Of a DNA stretch of 64,000 nucleotides, positions 37,339 through 47,432 are shown piece by piece. The notes under the pieces are model-generated. The model searched no databases, was not told where the DNA came from, and was given only the letters and a program-made list of their open reading frames with translations. The translations under genes and the position numbers were made by a program. The stretch comes from Acidobacteriaceae bacterium (GTDB taxonomy: Bacteria; Acidobacteriota; Terriglobia; Terriglobales; Acidobacteriaceae), in NCBI GenBank assembly GCA_027452245.1, contig DAIDGW010000147.1, positions 1-64,000 of the forward strand, read 5' to 3'. Numbering within the stretch: position 1 is the first letter of the stretch; each line of letters begins with the position of its first letter.

Positions 37339-39225
37339 TCACTGTCCCGGCAAGAGCAGGATCGGGCTCTGATAGCGCGGCAAAGTGGTGGAGGATGGAG
37401 AGTAGCCGACGCCGAAGGGAGTCGCAAGATCGGTGACGAGGGTATCGGGCTGCTCGTTCCCCTGGCTGAGAGGATTGGGGATCGACATAATATCGGCCAC
37501 AACGCCGGCATCGCACACACCAACGTAGGCATGCGTGCTGTCGGGCGAGGCGGCGGTCGACAGACGGAAACGCGTGGTATAGCGCGAACCAGTGAGGCCG
37601 GGGATGGGAAGCGCCGCCGGCGTGTAGGGTATGACCAGACCACTGCTATCGGTTCCCTGCGGAACACAATCAATCGACTCAGCGACCGGGCCCGATCCAG
37701 ACATCATTGGAGACATGCGGGTCTCGATCGTGTTCGATTGGGTGTCGATAATGATCACTTCAGGCGTGACGATGCAGGTTGGGGAGAAGGTAGGATCGGC
37801 GCAGCCGGAAAGCGTATAGCTGCCGACATAGGCACGAGTGCCGTCGGGCAAAGCCGCCACTGAAACGGGACAGGGATGCAAGCAACTCGGGTAATTCCCG
37901 GTTACCGGGGCGAGATTGATGGTTGACATCAGCGAGGGATTGTCGGGAAGCCCAGTCGCCGAGTCGGTGCCGCCGTTCGTGGAGAAAATATAAATCGAAC
38001 TATTCATCGGGTTGGTGACGTAGAGGCGGTTGTGGTTCGGTTCGTAGCCGACGTAGTTGGCGCCAGCACCGACAGGAAGGACGCCGCTGACGGTGTCATT
38101 AACGGTATCGAGCGTGACGAGATTGCCGTCTCCCTGGGTGACGATATAAAGCTTCTGCGCATCGGCACTGGGAACCATCCAGGAAGCATTGAGTCCCGTG
38201 TACCCGACAAGGGTGTTCTGGGAGAAATCCACCGGGTTGTAGCTGCTGATGGTGTTGTTGCCAGCATTGATAGTGTAGAGCTTGTCGGTATTGATGTTGT
38301 TGGCCTCAACCATCGCGATGGGATGCGAACCGGCAGGCGTGTAAATAAGATTCGTAATCGCAAAATTTGTCGCATTGACGACCGCGATGGAATCGGTGCT
38401 GCTGAGATTGCAATTCGCGCCGTTCTCTTCTCCGTAGTTAGCTACGTAGACAGAGTTGTTCTGGGCAGCGGCAACCGCGTCGGGCAGGTAGCGGCAGAAA
38501 CCAGGATAGGCAGAAGCAGTTCCCGAGCCAGTGACAGGTGCAAGACCGGTAACGGAGTCCGTGTAGGTGATGGTGCTTCCGCTGATGCCTGTGATGGTGA
38601 ATGTGCCGTTGTATCCTGCGACACTCACTCCGGAAATCACCACGACCGCACCGGTATTCAATGTCGTGACTGGGACGGCGAGCGTGACGGTCACGGTCGA
38701 ACCAGTTTCGCTGATACTGGTGATTGTGGAAATCTGGGCGTTACCGATCAGATTGGGCAATGCGGCGGTGTTTACGGTTCCCAAACTGATGGTGAGTCCC
38801 TGAATGATCGGAGTAAAGGAAGAGACTACGTCCTCGCCGCCCGTCAGAATACTGCCAGCACTGGAAACGAACACGCGGGACGCATTGGGCAGCATAACCG
38901 CGGCTGTGGGGTTAATGTTCAGGTGGCCATCGCGGGCTCCCAGGCCGCCGGTTTCGGCAAGGATGGTGTCGCCGGAAACGTCGATTTGCATCGCAGATCC
39001 AACGTCATAATTGAACTGCGGGCCCGGCGGCGTGGACGAGGAGACCGGTGGATTGGCCGTGTAGTACCCGTTGGAATTGATGGAGAAGACGGTGTGAAAA
39101 TTCGCGGGGTTGGTCTGGATAATGTTGTAGGGAAAGACCACGGGGCGGTAGTAGTCGCCGCAAGCCATCCACAGCAGTATGGAGACGGCCACCATCGCTA
39201 ATCCTGACACACGTCGCAGAGACAT
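37339..39225 (-). CDS. Lipoprotein with YncE-like beta-propeller
   Basis: The start is the ATG at 39225 (GGAG five bases upstream); a long open extension upstream lacks protein-like composition. Residues 1-22 are a lipoprotein signal ending in WMAC. Ig-like Pro/Thr/Val-rich material near 110-210 is followed by repeated propeller blades (for example VSAYNGTFTITG, DAQKLYIVTQGDGNLVTLDTVNDTV, EPNHNRLYVTNPMNSSIYIFSTNGG, DGTRAYVGSY). The product probably sits in the outer membrane or periplasm. The function is unknown; the propeller could bind a protein or polymer. Confidence 0.75.
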   Translation of the reverse strand: MSLRRVSGLAMVAVSILLWMACGDYYRPVVFPYNIIQTNPANFHTVFSINSNGYYTANPPVSSSTPPGPQFNYDVGSAMQIDVSGDTILAETGGLGARDGHLNINPTAAVMLPNASRVFVSSAGSILTGGEDVVSSFTPIIQGLTISLGTVNTAALPNLIGNAQISTITSISETGSTVTVTLAVPVTTLNTGAVVVISGVSVAGYNGTFTITGISGSTITYTDSVTGLAPVTGSGTASAYPGFCRYLPDAVAAAQNNSVYVANYGEENGANCNLSSTDSIAVVNATNFAITNLIYTPAGSHPIAMVEANNINTDKLYTINAGNNTISSYNPVDFSQNTLVGYTGLNASWMVPSADAQKLYIVTQGDGNLVTLDTVNDTVSGVLPVGAGANYVGYEPNHNRLYVTNPMNSSIYIFSTNGGTDSATGLPDNPSLMSTINLAPVTGNYPSCLHPCPVSVAALPDGTRAYVGSYTLSGCADPTFSPTCIVTPEVIIIDTQSNTIETRMSPMMSGSGPVAESIDCVPQGTDSSGLVIPYTPAALPIPGLTGSRYTTRFRLSTAASPDSTHAYVGVCDAGVVADIMSIPNPLSQGNEQPDTLVTDLATPFGVGYSPSSTTLPRYQSPILLLPGQ

Positions 39226-39379
39226 CGACACTCCGGTTCTGAGATCTGGGTGGAAGCTGAATCGAACATTGTAACGGCTGCGGCGCATGCGCGCCAGTTT
39301 CGGGAGCCGTTCGATAGTTCTGGGATGCACGGTGCATCCGAGCGAGTTGGACGGAGCAAGCGTGGCGAGGCGTGCGGGG

Positions 39380-40222
39380 TCAGCCTTTGCGGCGGGAACG
39401 GGAGGCGCGGGCAGCGGCGGCAGCGGGCTTCTCGGATGCCGCTGGTTTCTTTTTCCCTTCCATTTGGGCAAGGCTTTGTTTGAGCGCGGCCATGAGATCC
39501 ACAACCGGAGCGAGTTTTTTGGGTTTGGGAGCTTCGGCGACTTCTCCACCTTCCAGTTTTGTTTCGATCAGCTTCTTAAGATTCTCCTGGAATTCATCTT
39601 TGTATTTTTCCGGATTCCACTCGTCGGCGAGGGCCTCTATGAGCTGGTGCGCGACTTTGACCTCTGCCTCCTTCAGTTCCACGTCGGGAGCGCCAAATCC
39701 ATCCACCTTGCGGACTTCGTCCTCGTAGTACATGGTGTGGAGCATGAGTCCGCCTTCGTGTGGACGCAGGAAGGTAGTGTACTCGCGATTGTGCATGGTG
39801 ACCTTGGCGATGGCGACGTATTCGCTTTCCTCGAGCGCCTTCGTGAGTAGGGCATAGGGGCGACGGCCAGCTTCTTCGGGCATCATGTAGTAGGAGGATT
39901 CAAAGTAGACCGGATCGACCTCGCTGGACTTCACGAATTCGAGGATTTCCATGGTCTTGGCGGTCTGAGGTTCAATCTTCTTGATCTCGTCCGGTTCGAT
40001 AACCACATATTCGTCTTTGCGGAATTCATAACCCTTGACGATGTCGGAACGATCCACGACAACGTTCTCAACCGGGCAGATGTATTGCTGCTTGACGCGC
40101 ACTCTGTCGGGGCGGTGCAGCATGTGGAAGGAAATTCCGGAACTGCGCGCACCGGAGAACAGACGAACTGGCATGGAGATGAGACCAAATGTCAAGTGTC
40201 CTGACCAGACCGACGCAGGCAT
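39380..40222 (-). CDS. ku: Ku DNA-end-binding protein
   Basis: The prokaryotic Ku core is recognisable from the first residues (MPASVWSGHLTFGLISMPVRLFSG), the KGYEFRKDEYVVIEPDEI motif and the LRPHEGGLMLHTMYYEDEVR segment. Bacterial Ku homodimers bind double-strand ends and recruit LigD for non-homologous end joining. The C-terminal 45 residues are basic and Ala-rich (KKKPAASEKPAAAAARASRSRRKG), the tail known to help DNA binding. There is no ligD within the window, so the ligase partner must lie elsewhere. Confidence 0.95.
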   Translation of the reverse strand: MPASVWSGHLTFGLISMPVRLFSGARSSGISFHMLHRPDRVRVKQQYICPVENVVVDRSDIVKGYEFRKDEYVVIEPDEIKKIEPQTAKTMEILEFVKSSEVDPVYFESSYYMMPEEAGRRPYALLTKALEESEYVAIAKVTMHNREYTTFLRPHEGGLMLHTMYYEDEVRKVDGFGAPDVELKEAEVKVAHQLIEALADEWNPEKYKDEFQENLKKLIETKLEGGEVAEAPKPKKLAPVVDLMAALKQSLAQMEGKKKPAASEKPAAAAARASRSRRKG

Positions 40223-40581
40223 AGGGAGTCCTCGAACGCATTTTTCAGGCTTGAACAGCTAAGCCCCACGGCACTGAGAGTTTAGCTCACAAGCTCAAAT
40301 TTGATGCACAAAAGACGTGTCGGGTGGAACCGCAAATTAAAGCACAATTGCATGGACATAAAAGAAGCGCCATACAATGCCTTGTAGTTATGAGCCAGAC
40401 TCGATTCCATCAAAGGCCGATCTTTCGGTGAAGCGTAGTTTTCGTCTGCAAGCTATTTCGGAAAGTGTGATTCAAAATTTGGTTGCACCAGGACGCAATG
40501 CGCCGTAGGCTGTTGCCACCCTTGGTTGTGTAGGCGCCTCGGCAGGCCCTGTGAGCGGTTCCTGAACGGCGCAGCAGAGTT
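40223..40581. other. Divergent intergenic gap, nothing definite
   Basis: The gap holds the promoters of Ku (leftward) and the diguanylate cyclase (rightward). I found no RNA gene, inverted repeat or small frame that I trust in this 359-base stretch. Confidence 0.4.
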
Positions 40582-41802
40582 ATGAAGGAGCAGTTCCTGA
40601 AATCTTTGTGGTCGCCGCCGGATCCAGTGCTGGCAAGTGCCGGAATGGCGGGCGAGGTCCTGGTGGCGAAAGTCCGGCTGGGATTGGCGTCCGTACTTTT
40701 GCTGATTCCCCTGATCAACGTTCTATTTTTTCCGATCAATCTCAAAGAAGTCATTGTCGGCGTCAGCCTGACGGTGGGCACGTTTCTTTTTTCCGCGCTG
40801 ATTTATTGGTCGCTGGCGCGGCAGTTCAATCCATCATGGCTCAGCTTTGCGACCAGCGGTTTCGATGTCACCCTGGTGAGCGCCGGGCTGATTCTGTTTC
40901 TCGTCATGAACGAGCCACACACGGCGGTAAATAGCAAGGTCGTTTTTGAAGGATACTTTCTGGCGATCGCGGCCAGCAGCATCCGGTATGACACACGGGT
41001 TTCCATCATCACGGGATTGCTGTCGCTAGGCGAATACATGGCGATCGTATTGTTCACGGCCCTGCATTGGGACCTGAATAGCCCGGCATACGCGCCCTAT
41101 GAGTATGGAGTGTTTAACTGGTCGGCGCAGATATCGCGATTCATCATTCTGCTGATCGCGTCGGCACTGGGCGTGGCGCTGGTAGCGCGCAGCCAACGGT
41201 TGCTACAGCTGGCGACCAGAGATCCGGTGACTGGATTATTCAATCGGGCCTATGTGGACGACCGATTTGAGGTTGAACTCACCCGGGCGAAGCGCTACGG
41301 CAATGCGCTCACGATTGCGATTATCGATGCCGACCACTTCAAACAACTGAACGATGCGCACGGGCATCTCGCCGGAGATATCGTGCTGAAGAGGTTGGGT
41401 GAACTTCTAAATAAGTCGTTCCGGCAGAGCGATATTGCCGGACGATACGGCGGCGAGGAGTTCATGATCCTGTTGCCGGACGCGAACATGAACGTCGCGG
41501 TACAGCGATTGGAACATTTGCGACGGCTGGTGGAGAAGACGCCGATTCTGGTGCCCTCGGCAGAGCACCAAGTACAGGTCACGTTCAGCGCTGGACTTGC
41601 GAGCTTTCCGCAAGATGGGAACAGGGCGGCAAAACTGTTCGCGGTGGCTGACGAAAGAATGTTCGACGCGAAGCGGTCGGGCCGCAACCGTATCGTAACC
41701 GGAACCACAGAAATTTCAGTAAGCCAAAACCTGCAAGTTCCTGAACCTTCGGGGGTTGGGGATCATCCAAATCGCTTGATGAAAGGGAGGCGGGATGACT
41801 GA
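40582..41802 (+). CDS. Membrane-bound diguanylate cyclase
   Basis: Six hydrophobic segments occupy about residues 30-210. A GGDEF domain follows: the active-site loop is GGEEF at 290-294, and an I-site RxxD (RQSD) lies at 281-284, the standard spacing, so c-di-GMP would inhibit it. The domain starts with the usual RDPVTGLFNRAYVDDRFE turn. The enzyme makes the second messenger c-di-GMP from two GTP molecules. The TGA overlaps the ATG of the DinB-like gene by eight bases. Confidence 0.92.
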   Translation: MKEQFLKSLWSPPDPVLASAGMAGEVLVAKVRLGLASVLLLIPLINVLFFPINLKEVIVGVSLTVGTFLFSALIYWSLARQFNPSWLSFATSGFDVTLVSAGLILFLVMNEPHTAVNSKVVFEGYFLAIAASSIRYDTRVSIITGLLSLGEYMAIVLFTALHWDLNSPAYAPYEYGVFNWSAQISRFIILLIASALGVALVARSQRLLQLATRDPVTGLFNRAYVDDRFEVELTRAKRYGNALTIAIIDADHFKQLNDAHGHLAGDIVLKRLGELLNKSFRQSDIAGRYGGEEFMILLPDANMNVAVQRLEHLRRLVEKTPILVPSAEHQVQVTFSAGLASFPQDGNRAAKLFAVADERMFDAKRSGRNRIVTGTTEISVSQNLQVPEPSGVGDHPNRLMKGRRDD

Positions 41803-42319
41803 TCCGCAATATCCGATTGGAAAGTTCCACTACGCCGGGCCACCGGACGAGAGTCAGAAACAGCAATTCCTGGAAGACATTTCCACAACTCCGGCAAACC
41901 TGCGAGCGGCGGTCACGGGGCTCTCGGAGGAGCAATTGAATACGCCGTATCGTCCAGCGGGATGGACGGTGCGGCAGGTAGTGCATCACCTTCCGGATAG
42001 TCACATGAATGCCTACATCCGATTCAAGCTGGGACTGACCGAGAAGGAACCCACGATCAAACCCTACGCAGAAGATAAATGGGCGATATTGGCCGACAGC
42101 CAAACAACTCCCATCGAAGTTTCATTGATGCTGCTCGAGTCGCTGCATACTCGCTGGATGCGGTTGATGGCGTCGCTGTCTGCAGCCGACTGGAAAAGCA
42201 CAATTCGCCATCCAGAACTGGGCGTCATGGATCTGGAGAAAACGCTGGCAATGTACGCGTGGCATGGGAAACACCATGTCGCGCAGATCATCGGGCTGCG
42301 CGAGCGAAACGGATGGTAA
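41795..42319 (+). CDS. DinB/YfiT-family metal-binding protein
   Basis: The three metal ligands appear as HHLPDSHMN near residue 65 and HGKHHVAQI near 160, with the four-helix DinB pattern and the N-terminal EQLNTPYRPAGWTVRQVV. YfiT-like proteins are bacillithiol/glutathione S-transferase-like. AAAGGGAGG precedes the ATG at a correct distance, and the start overlaps the diguanylate cyclase stop, which indicates translational coupling. Confidence 0.82.
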   Translation: MTDPQYPIGKFHYAGPPDESQKQQFLEDISTTPANLRAAVTGLSEEQLNTPYRPAGWTVRQVVHHLPDSHMNAYIRFKLGLTEKEPTIKPYAEDKWAILADSQTTPIEVSLMLLESLHTRWMRLMASLSAADWKSTIRHPELGVMDLEKTLAMYAWHGKHHVAQIIGLRERNGW

Positions 42320-42371
42320 GCAAGCTGTCTTAAGTTTTGCCGCATATAGGTCGTGCGAAGACAGGAAAGCT

Positions 42372-42992
42372 TCAGGTTACTCCTAGGGTCCATAACAGAT
42401 AGCTGGCAGATTCGCGCAACACGGCCACGCAACGCTGCATGACGCTATGGGGACGGGAATCCGGCCGCGGAGCTACGTAAACGGGCATGATTCCCTGACT
42501 CTGCAAAAGCTCGCGGATGCGGAAGACGTGATAGGCGTCGCTAACGGCGATGCAGCTATGCATCTTATTGGCGCGCATGATTACGGCAACGCGACTGGCG
42601 GACTCGGAGGTGTCGCGGCCCTGAGTTTCGGCGATGAGGGCTCGTTCGGGGATACCACGATGGAGAAGATAATCGTGGCCGACACCACCTTCACTGAATT
42701 TGGGATCGGCGGCAGCACCGCCGGTGGTGATTACGACGGTAGCGAGACCTTGCTCGAAGAGTCTGTATCCCTGATCGAGGCGGGCCCGTAAAACGGGCGA
42801 GGGATGACCGTCATATTCTGCCGCGCCAAAGATAACGATAGCATCTGCGTGGATATCCTGCTGTAACGAAGCCGTGCGAACGATACGGAAAGCGGTCACC
42901 GCGAGAAAAGCCGCGGCTGCCAATGTCAACAGCAGGAACGTCCGCCACAGGAAACGGCGCCAGAGAGACCGATTCGCGGCGTTTCTTCTCAT
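42372..42992 (-). CDS. DUF218 (YdcF/SanA-like) membrane protein
   Basis: A single transmembrane helix near residues 14-30 leads to a periplasmic DUF218 domain: IVIFGAAEYDGHPSPVLRARLDQGYRLFE, then TTGGAAAD and ESASRVAVIMRANKMHSCIAVSDAYHVFR. SanA/YdcF-type proteins influence envelope barrier function; some bind nucleotides or cofactors. The start ATG overlaps the stop of the upstream Sua5-type gene (42989-42992), so the two are coupled. Confidence 0.82.
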   Translation of the reverse strand: MRRNAANRSLWRRFLWRTFLLLTLAAAAFLAVTAFRIVRTASLQQDIHADAIVIFGAAEYDGHPSPVLRARLDQGYRLFEQGLATVVITTGGAAADPKFSEGGVGHDYLLHRGIPERALIAETQGRDTSESASRVAVIMRANKMHSCIAVSDAYHVFRIRELLQSQGIMPVYVAPRPDSRPHSVMQRCVAVLRESASYLLWTLGVT

Positions 42993-43639
42993 CCCTCCTC
43001 AGCAAGAAACTTGGTGATCTGCTCGGAAGGGATCGCGCCTTCGCGGATAACCTTCCATCTGCCATCATCACCGCTCAAATCGATGATGGTGGAGGCGACG
43101 TCCCGCGGTGAAGTGCCGCCATCGACGATGATGTTAATGCGTCCATGGAGCTGGTCGCGGACCTGATCGGCCGTTGTACACTCGGCGGCGCCGCTTAAGT
43201 TAGCCGAGGTGGCGGTAATCGGGATCGCCGCGGCAGTCACGACGGCCAGCGGAATCTTGGCGTTGGGCACACGGAGAGCGACATTGCCTGTGTTGGCAGT
43301 GACTTTCAAGGGCAGGCGAGAACCGGCTTTGACGATGATGGTAAGCGGTCCGGGCCAGAATTTTCTCGCCAGGGCATAAAACTCTGAAGGCAGGGCTTTC
43401 GCCATTTCTTCCGCCTGATCGACACTTCCAATCAGTAGCGACAACGGCTTGTGCCGCGAGCGAGTTTTGATCTCGTAAACTTTGTCGACCGCGCGGAGAT
43501 TGAACGGGTCGGCAGCGAGTCCATAAAAAGTGTCGGTTGGCATGCCCAGGACTTCACCGGCACGGATCTGGTCGGCGGCATACTTTACCAAGGAGACTTC
43601 CGGAGTTTCACTATTGATTTTGACGATCTCGGCGCGCAC
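42989..43639 (-). CDS. tsaC: L-threonylcarbamoyladenylate synthase (Sua5/YrdC family)
   Basis: This protein makes threonylcarbamoyl-AMP from threonine, bicarbonate and ATP, the first step of the t6A37 tRNA modification. The motifs MPTDTFYGLAADP (near 35), KTRSRHKPLSLLIG (near 58), and the ATSANLSGAAECTTADQV segment that holds the S-x-N are the YrdC signature. At 216 residues it has the single-domain form and no Sua5 C-terminal domain. It is transcribed with the DUF218 gene downstream. Confidence 0.92.
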   Translation of the reverse strand: MRAEIVKINSETPEVSLVKYAADQIRAGEVLGMPTDTFYGLAADPFNLRAVDKVYEIKTRSRHKPLSLLIGSVDQAEEMAKALPSEFYALARKFWPGPLTIIVKAGSRLPLKVTANTGNVALRVPNAKIPLAVVTAAAIPITATSANLSGAAECTTADQVRDQLHGRINIIVDGGTSPRDVASTIIDLSGDDGRWKVIREGAIPSEQITKFLAEEG

Positions 43640-43847
43640 GGCGCTCCCTTCACTGAGCAGATATTTCGTTTCGAAATAGCGTGAAAATTATCATAATACG
43701 GCAAAAGTGAAGTGAGTGGGGTCCATGGTTCGATGCACGGCCGGGCAAGAACGACGGGCGGCAGGCTGGCAAATTATCCGGCCGCTAATCCTCATCAATG
43801 GTCACCGGCGTCGTCCGGGTATGATGCAGTGAGGGAGCGCAGCAACG

Positions 43848-44690
43848 ATGGCAAACCCAGCATTGCGGAGCAGTGGCGAACGATTACGGAAGATTGAAGG
43901 ACGTCATAATGCGCTGGTCAAAGAACTGCGGCAGGCGTTCTCACGCGCTGACCTCACATCCGATGGATACTGTGCGATCGAAGGAATGAGGATCGTGGAG
44001 GAAGCAATCCGGAGCGGCTTGCGATTCCGAGCCGTGTTCTTCGAAGAATCGGCACCGGAACGGGCAGAGCGGTTATTGCCTCAGATCGGCTCGCATGTGG
44101 AGACGCTTCTTCTCCCCGACAAGTTGTTCAATGCAGCGGTGGCGAGCGAAACTCCGCAGGGCGTGGCGGCGTTGGTGAGGTTGAAACAGTTTTCCCTGGA
44201 CGACGTCTTGGATCGTCTGACGGTTGGGCCGGTTGTGGTGCTTGCAGGCTTACAGGATCCGGGAAATGTCGGCACGATTGTGCGCTCGGCAGAGGCCTTT
44301 GGCAGTGCGGGAGTGATCCTGGGTGAAGGTACGGTGAGCGCAATCAACTCGAAGGTGATCCGGGCATCGGCAGGTTCGATTTTCCGCATGCCGCTGGTGG
44401 TGGCCAGAGTGGCAGGAGCGATGGAAGAGGTCATCAATAAGCTGAGAACGTCTGGGGTGCGTTTGCTCGCGACGTCGTCCCACAAAGGCACGCCACTGGT
44501 CCAAGCGAACCTCGCCACTGCAGCCGCAATTTTTGTGGGGAGTGAAGGAAGCGGCCTGCCGCGTGGGATGGCCGCAAAAATGGATGAGAGTGTGGCGATC
44601 CCGCACAGTGAGCACGTGGAATCGTTGAACGCAGGGGTGGCGGGGAGCATCATTTTGTATGAGGCGGCGAGGCAGAGAGGACAGTTGTAA
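43848..44690 (+). CDS. TrmH/SpoU-type RNA 2'-O-methyltransferase
   Basis: An N-terminal substrate-binding domain (KELRQAFSRADLTSDGYCAIEGMRIVEEAI) leads to a SPOUT knot: LAGLQDPGNVGTIVRSAEAFG, GSEGSGLPRGM and IPHSEHVESLNAGVAGSIILYE are the three TrmH motifs. Such enzymes methylate ribose in 23S rRNA or tRNA. It lacks the highly conserved N of the classical NVSVA motif (here NAGVA keeps it). It precedes rarA by 38 bases. Confidence 0.9.
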   Translation: MANPALRSSGERLRKIEGRHNALVKELRQAFSRADLTSDGYCAIEGMRIVEEAIRSGLRFRAVFFEESAPERAERLLPQIGSHVETLLLPDKLFNAAVASETPQGVAALVRLKQFSLDDVLDRLTVGPVVVLAGLQDPGNVGTIVRSAEAFGSAGVILGEGTVSAINSKVIRASAGSIFRMPLVVARVAGAMEEVINKLRTSGVRLLATSSHKGTPLVQANLATAAAIFVGSEGSGLPRGMAAKMDESVAIPHSEHVESLNAGVAGSIILYEAARQRGQL

Positions 44691-44728
44691 ACAGGCGACC
44701 GGTTCTCCGACGAAAGCTTGAGTAAGTG

Positions 44729-46126
44729 ATGAGTTTGTTTCAGCCCCTTCCGAATACAGGTAGCGCGGCGGATGCCACACGTCCGCTGGCGGACAGGATG
44801 CGTCCGCGCACACTGGAGGAATACGTAGGGCAGGAACACCTGATCGGTCCGGGCAAACCGTTGCGCGCGCAAATCGAGCGCGACGATATGGGATCGCTGA
44901 TTTTCTGGGGGCCTCCGGGGACGGGAAAAACCACGTTAGCGAAGATTATCGCGGCCATGACGAAGGCCGAGTTCATCGAGTTTTCGGCCGTGCTCTCAGG
45001 GATCAAAGAGATCAAGCAGGTCATGGCGGATGCGGAGCGGGCTCGGCAGTACGGAACGCGGACTATCGTGTTCATCGACGAGATCCACCGTTTCAACAAA
45101 GCGCAACAAGATGCGTTTCTGCCGCATGTCGAAAAGGGCAATATCCGGCTGATTGGAGCGACGACGGAAAATCCATCGTTTGAGATCAATCCGGCATTGC
45201 TATCGCGCTGCCGTGTGTATGTGCTGCAGCCGTTGAGCGAAGAGCAGATTGTGCTGCTGCTGGAGCGCGCATTGACGGATCGAGAACGCGGGTTAGGGGC
45301 ACTCGAACTGAAGGCTTCCGCTGAGGTGCTGAAAAAAATCGCCAGCTACACCAGCGGCGATGCCCGCAGCGCATACAACGTGCTGGAAGTGGCTGCAGGA
45401 TTGACAAAATCCTCATCTCGGGCAGAACCCACCAGAAGTGGGACACCCGAAGATGGCCGGGAAATCACGGATGAAATTATTCACGATGCGCTGCAGAGGA
45501 GGGTGCTGCTTTATGACAAGACAGGCGAAGAACATTACAACCTGATTTCGGCGCTGCATAAATCGGTGAGGAACAGCGACCCCGATGCGGCGCTGTATTG
45601 GCTGGGACGCATGCTGGAAGCGGGTGAAGATCCGCTTTACATTGCGCGTCGGGTGGTGCGGATGGCCGTGGAAGATATCGGCCTGGCTGATCCGAATGCA
45701 TTGTCGTTGTGCATGGCGGCACGAGATGCGGTGGATTTCATTGGAATGCCTGAGGGCAATCTGGCTCTCGCGCAGGCGGTTGTTTATCTCTCGTTGGCGC
45801 CGAAATCGAATGCCCTTTATACCGCATATGGTGCCGTGCAACAGGATGTCGAGGCAACCGCAGCGGAACCCGTGCCGCTGCATCTGCGGAACGCTCCCAC
45901 GAAACTCATGAAGGGGCTGGGATACGGACGCGGCTACGAGTACGCTCATGATGTTGAAGGGAAAGTTGCGGACATGCAATGCCTGCCGGATAACTTGCGG
46001 GAGCGCATGTACTATCATCCGACGAACGAGGGGATTGAGAAACGGATTCGGGAACGGATGGAAGAAATCAAGCGTCAACGGGTCCGCGTGGGACAGCACG
46101 AAAGCGCGAGAAAGAAAGAATCGTAA
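44729..46126 (+). CDS. rarA: Replication-associated recombination protein A
   Basis: The AAA+ ATPase of the RarA/MgsA (WRNIP1) family acts at stalled replication forks. Residues 1-20 carry the SLFQPLP start, then [18 protein letters not shown]. The Walker [10 protein letters not shown] is near 56, Walker [21 protein letters not shown] near 110, sensor 1 in [21 protein letters not shown], and the C-terminal tetramerisation region includes [19 protein letters not shown]. Length 465 is normal for the family. The ATG at 44729 is preferred; a GTG three bases earlier is also in frame. Confidence 0.94.
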   Translation: MSLFQPLPNTGSAADATRPLADRMRPRTLEEYVGQEHLIGPGKPLRAQIERDDMGSLIFWGPPGTGKTTLAKIIAAMTKAEFIEFSAVLSGIKEIKQVMADAERARQYGTRTIVFIDEIHRFNKAQQDAFLPHVEKGNIRLIGATTENPSFEINPALLSRCRVYVLQPLSEEQIVLLLERALTDRERGLGALELKASAEVLKKIASYTSGDARSAYNVLEVAAGLTKSSSRAEPTRSGTPEDGREITDEIIHDALQRRVLLYDKTGEEHYNLISALHKSVRNSDPDAALYWLGRMLEAGEDPLYIARRVVRMAVEDIGLADPNALSLCMAARDAVDFIGMPEGNLALAQAVVYLSLAPKSNALYTAYGAVQQDVEATAAEPVPLHLRNAPTKLMKGLGYGRGYEYAHDVEGKVADMQCLPDNLRERMYYHPTNEGIEKRIRERMEEIKRQRVRVGQHESARKKES

Positions 46127-46169
46127 GGTACCCGCATAGCATCCGTTTAAGCATCGAGAGGCTAATCTC

Positions 46170-47432
46170 ATGGGGGCGGTTCCTAATCTCGCGAGAGTGG
46201 ATAATCCGCGGCCGGTTCCTTCCGCCGATCTCATCCAGGACCTGCAGCGGGTGCAGAAGGCTGCGCAGAAGATTGCATCCATCCTCGACCTGGATCAACT
46301 CATAGACAGCATTGTTCACGAACTGACCCAATCCTTCGGATGTGTGGAGGCCAGCATCTTTCTGCATGATGAAGACCGCGAAGAGATGGTTCTAACTGGA
46401 GTCCGGGGATGCACGCAACATGGCAAGGGCTGGAGTTTGAAGATTGGGCGTGAGGGGATGGTGGGGTACGTGGCATCCACGGGACAGATGCGCTACGCGC
46501 CGGATGTCGATAAAGATCCCTATTACATCGGATGCGAAGAAGCAACCCGGTCGGAAGTGGCAATTCCGTTGCACGCGGGCGAACGGTTGGTGGGAGTGTT
46601 CACCGCATCGCACCCGGAGCTCGACGGATTCCCGCGGCAGCAACTGCGATTGCTGCAGGCTTTCTGCGATCACGTGGCCGTGGCTATTAACAACGCTCGC
46701 CGAATTCACCTGGAACGAGCGGCACTCGATCGCGATGCCGAAGATGCTCGCAACATTCAGCAGGCGCTTTTGCCCAAGAGTTCGCCGTACATTCCCGGAT
46801 TTGCGATTTCCGGCTTGAGTGTTCCAGCGCGAGCGGTTGGCGGTGACTGGTACGACTTCATTCCCTTCCCGGATGGCCGGTTGGGAATCGTGCTCGCCGA
46901 CGTTTCCGGTAAAGGTACGGGGGCTGCGCTGCTGATGTCGGCAACCCGCGGGATGCTGCGGTCGCTGGCAGAAGCATGCTGCACACCGGGAGAGGTGCTG
47001 ACCAAGCTCAATCAATTGCTGGTGAATGATTTTCCCGCGGGAAGATTTGTGACGCTTGTTTATGGGGTGCTGGATCCAGCCAAGCGAACCATGATGTTCG
47101 CTAACGCGGGGCATTTGCCGCCGCTCTTCATTGACAACGACGGGGAGCACTTTCTCGAAGTCGAGCATGGCTTACCGCTCGGCCTGGTTTGTGGCGACTA
47201 TTCCGAGACAGAATTGAAATTGTCTCCGGGATCCCGGCTGGTCTTTTACAGCGACGGAATCACCGAAGCTGTGGATGGAGAAGAAGAGGAATTCGGGCTA
47301 TGCCGGCTGACTGAGCACGCAATGAAGCCGAATGCGTCAGCCGTGAGCATCGTGGACGATGTTCGTTCATTTGCGAATGGGTGTGGCGTGCGCGATGACG
47401 CCACGGTGGTATTTGTGGGCGTGAACCGCTAA
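46170..47432 (+). CDS. GAF-SpoIIE (PP2C-type) phosphatase
   Basis: The N-terminal GAF domain (about 40-180, with DLDQLIDSIVHELTQSFGCVEASIFL) senses a ligand, and the C-terminal SpoIIE/RsbU-like phosphatase (about 190-415) includes AVGGDWYDF, LADVSGKGTGAALLM and SDGITEA, where the metal-binding aspartates sit. RsbU-type phosphatases dephosphorylate STAS-domain anti-anti-sigma factors. GAGAGG lies at a correct distance from the start. The nearest STAS gene is at 62.2 kb, so the cognate partner is unknown. Confidence 0.9.
   Translation: MGAVPNLARVDNPRPVPSADLIQDLQRVQKAAQKIASILDLDQLIDSIVHELTQSFGCVEASIFLHDEDREEMVLTGVRGCTQHGKGWSLKIGREGMVGYVASTGQMRYAPDVDKDPYYIGCEEATRSEVAIPLHAGERLVGVFTASHPELDGFPRQQLRLLQAFCDHVAVAINNARRIHLERAALDRDAEDARNIQQALLPKSSPYIPGFAISGLSVPARAVGGDWYDFIPFPDGRLGIVLADVSGKGTGAALLMSATRGMLRSLAEACCTPGEVLTKLNQLLVNDFPAGRFVTLVYGVLDPAKRTMMFANAGHLPPLFIDNDGEHFLEVEHGLPLGLVCGDYSETELKLSPGSRLVFYSDGITEAVDGEEEEFGLCRLTEHAMKPNASAVSIVDDVRSFANGCGVRDDATVVFVGVNR

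Noticed and set aside
38032-39201. 389-codon rightward frame in the propeller lipoprotein
   Set aside because: It is antisense to a gene with a lipoprotein signal and blade repeats; the frame contains no recognisable fold.
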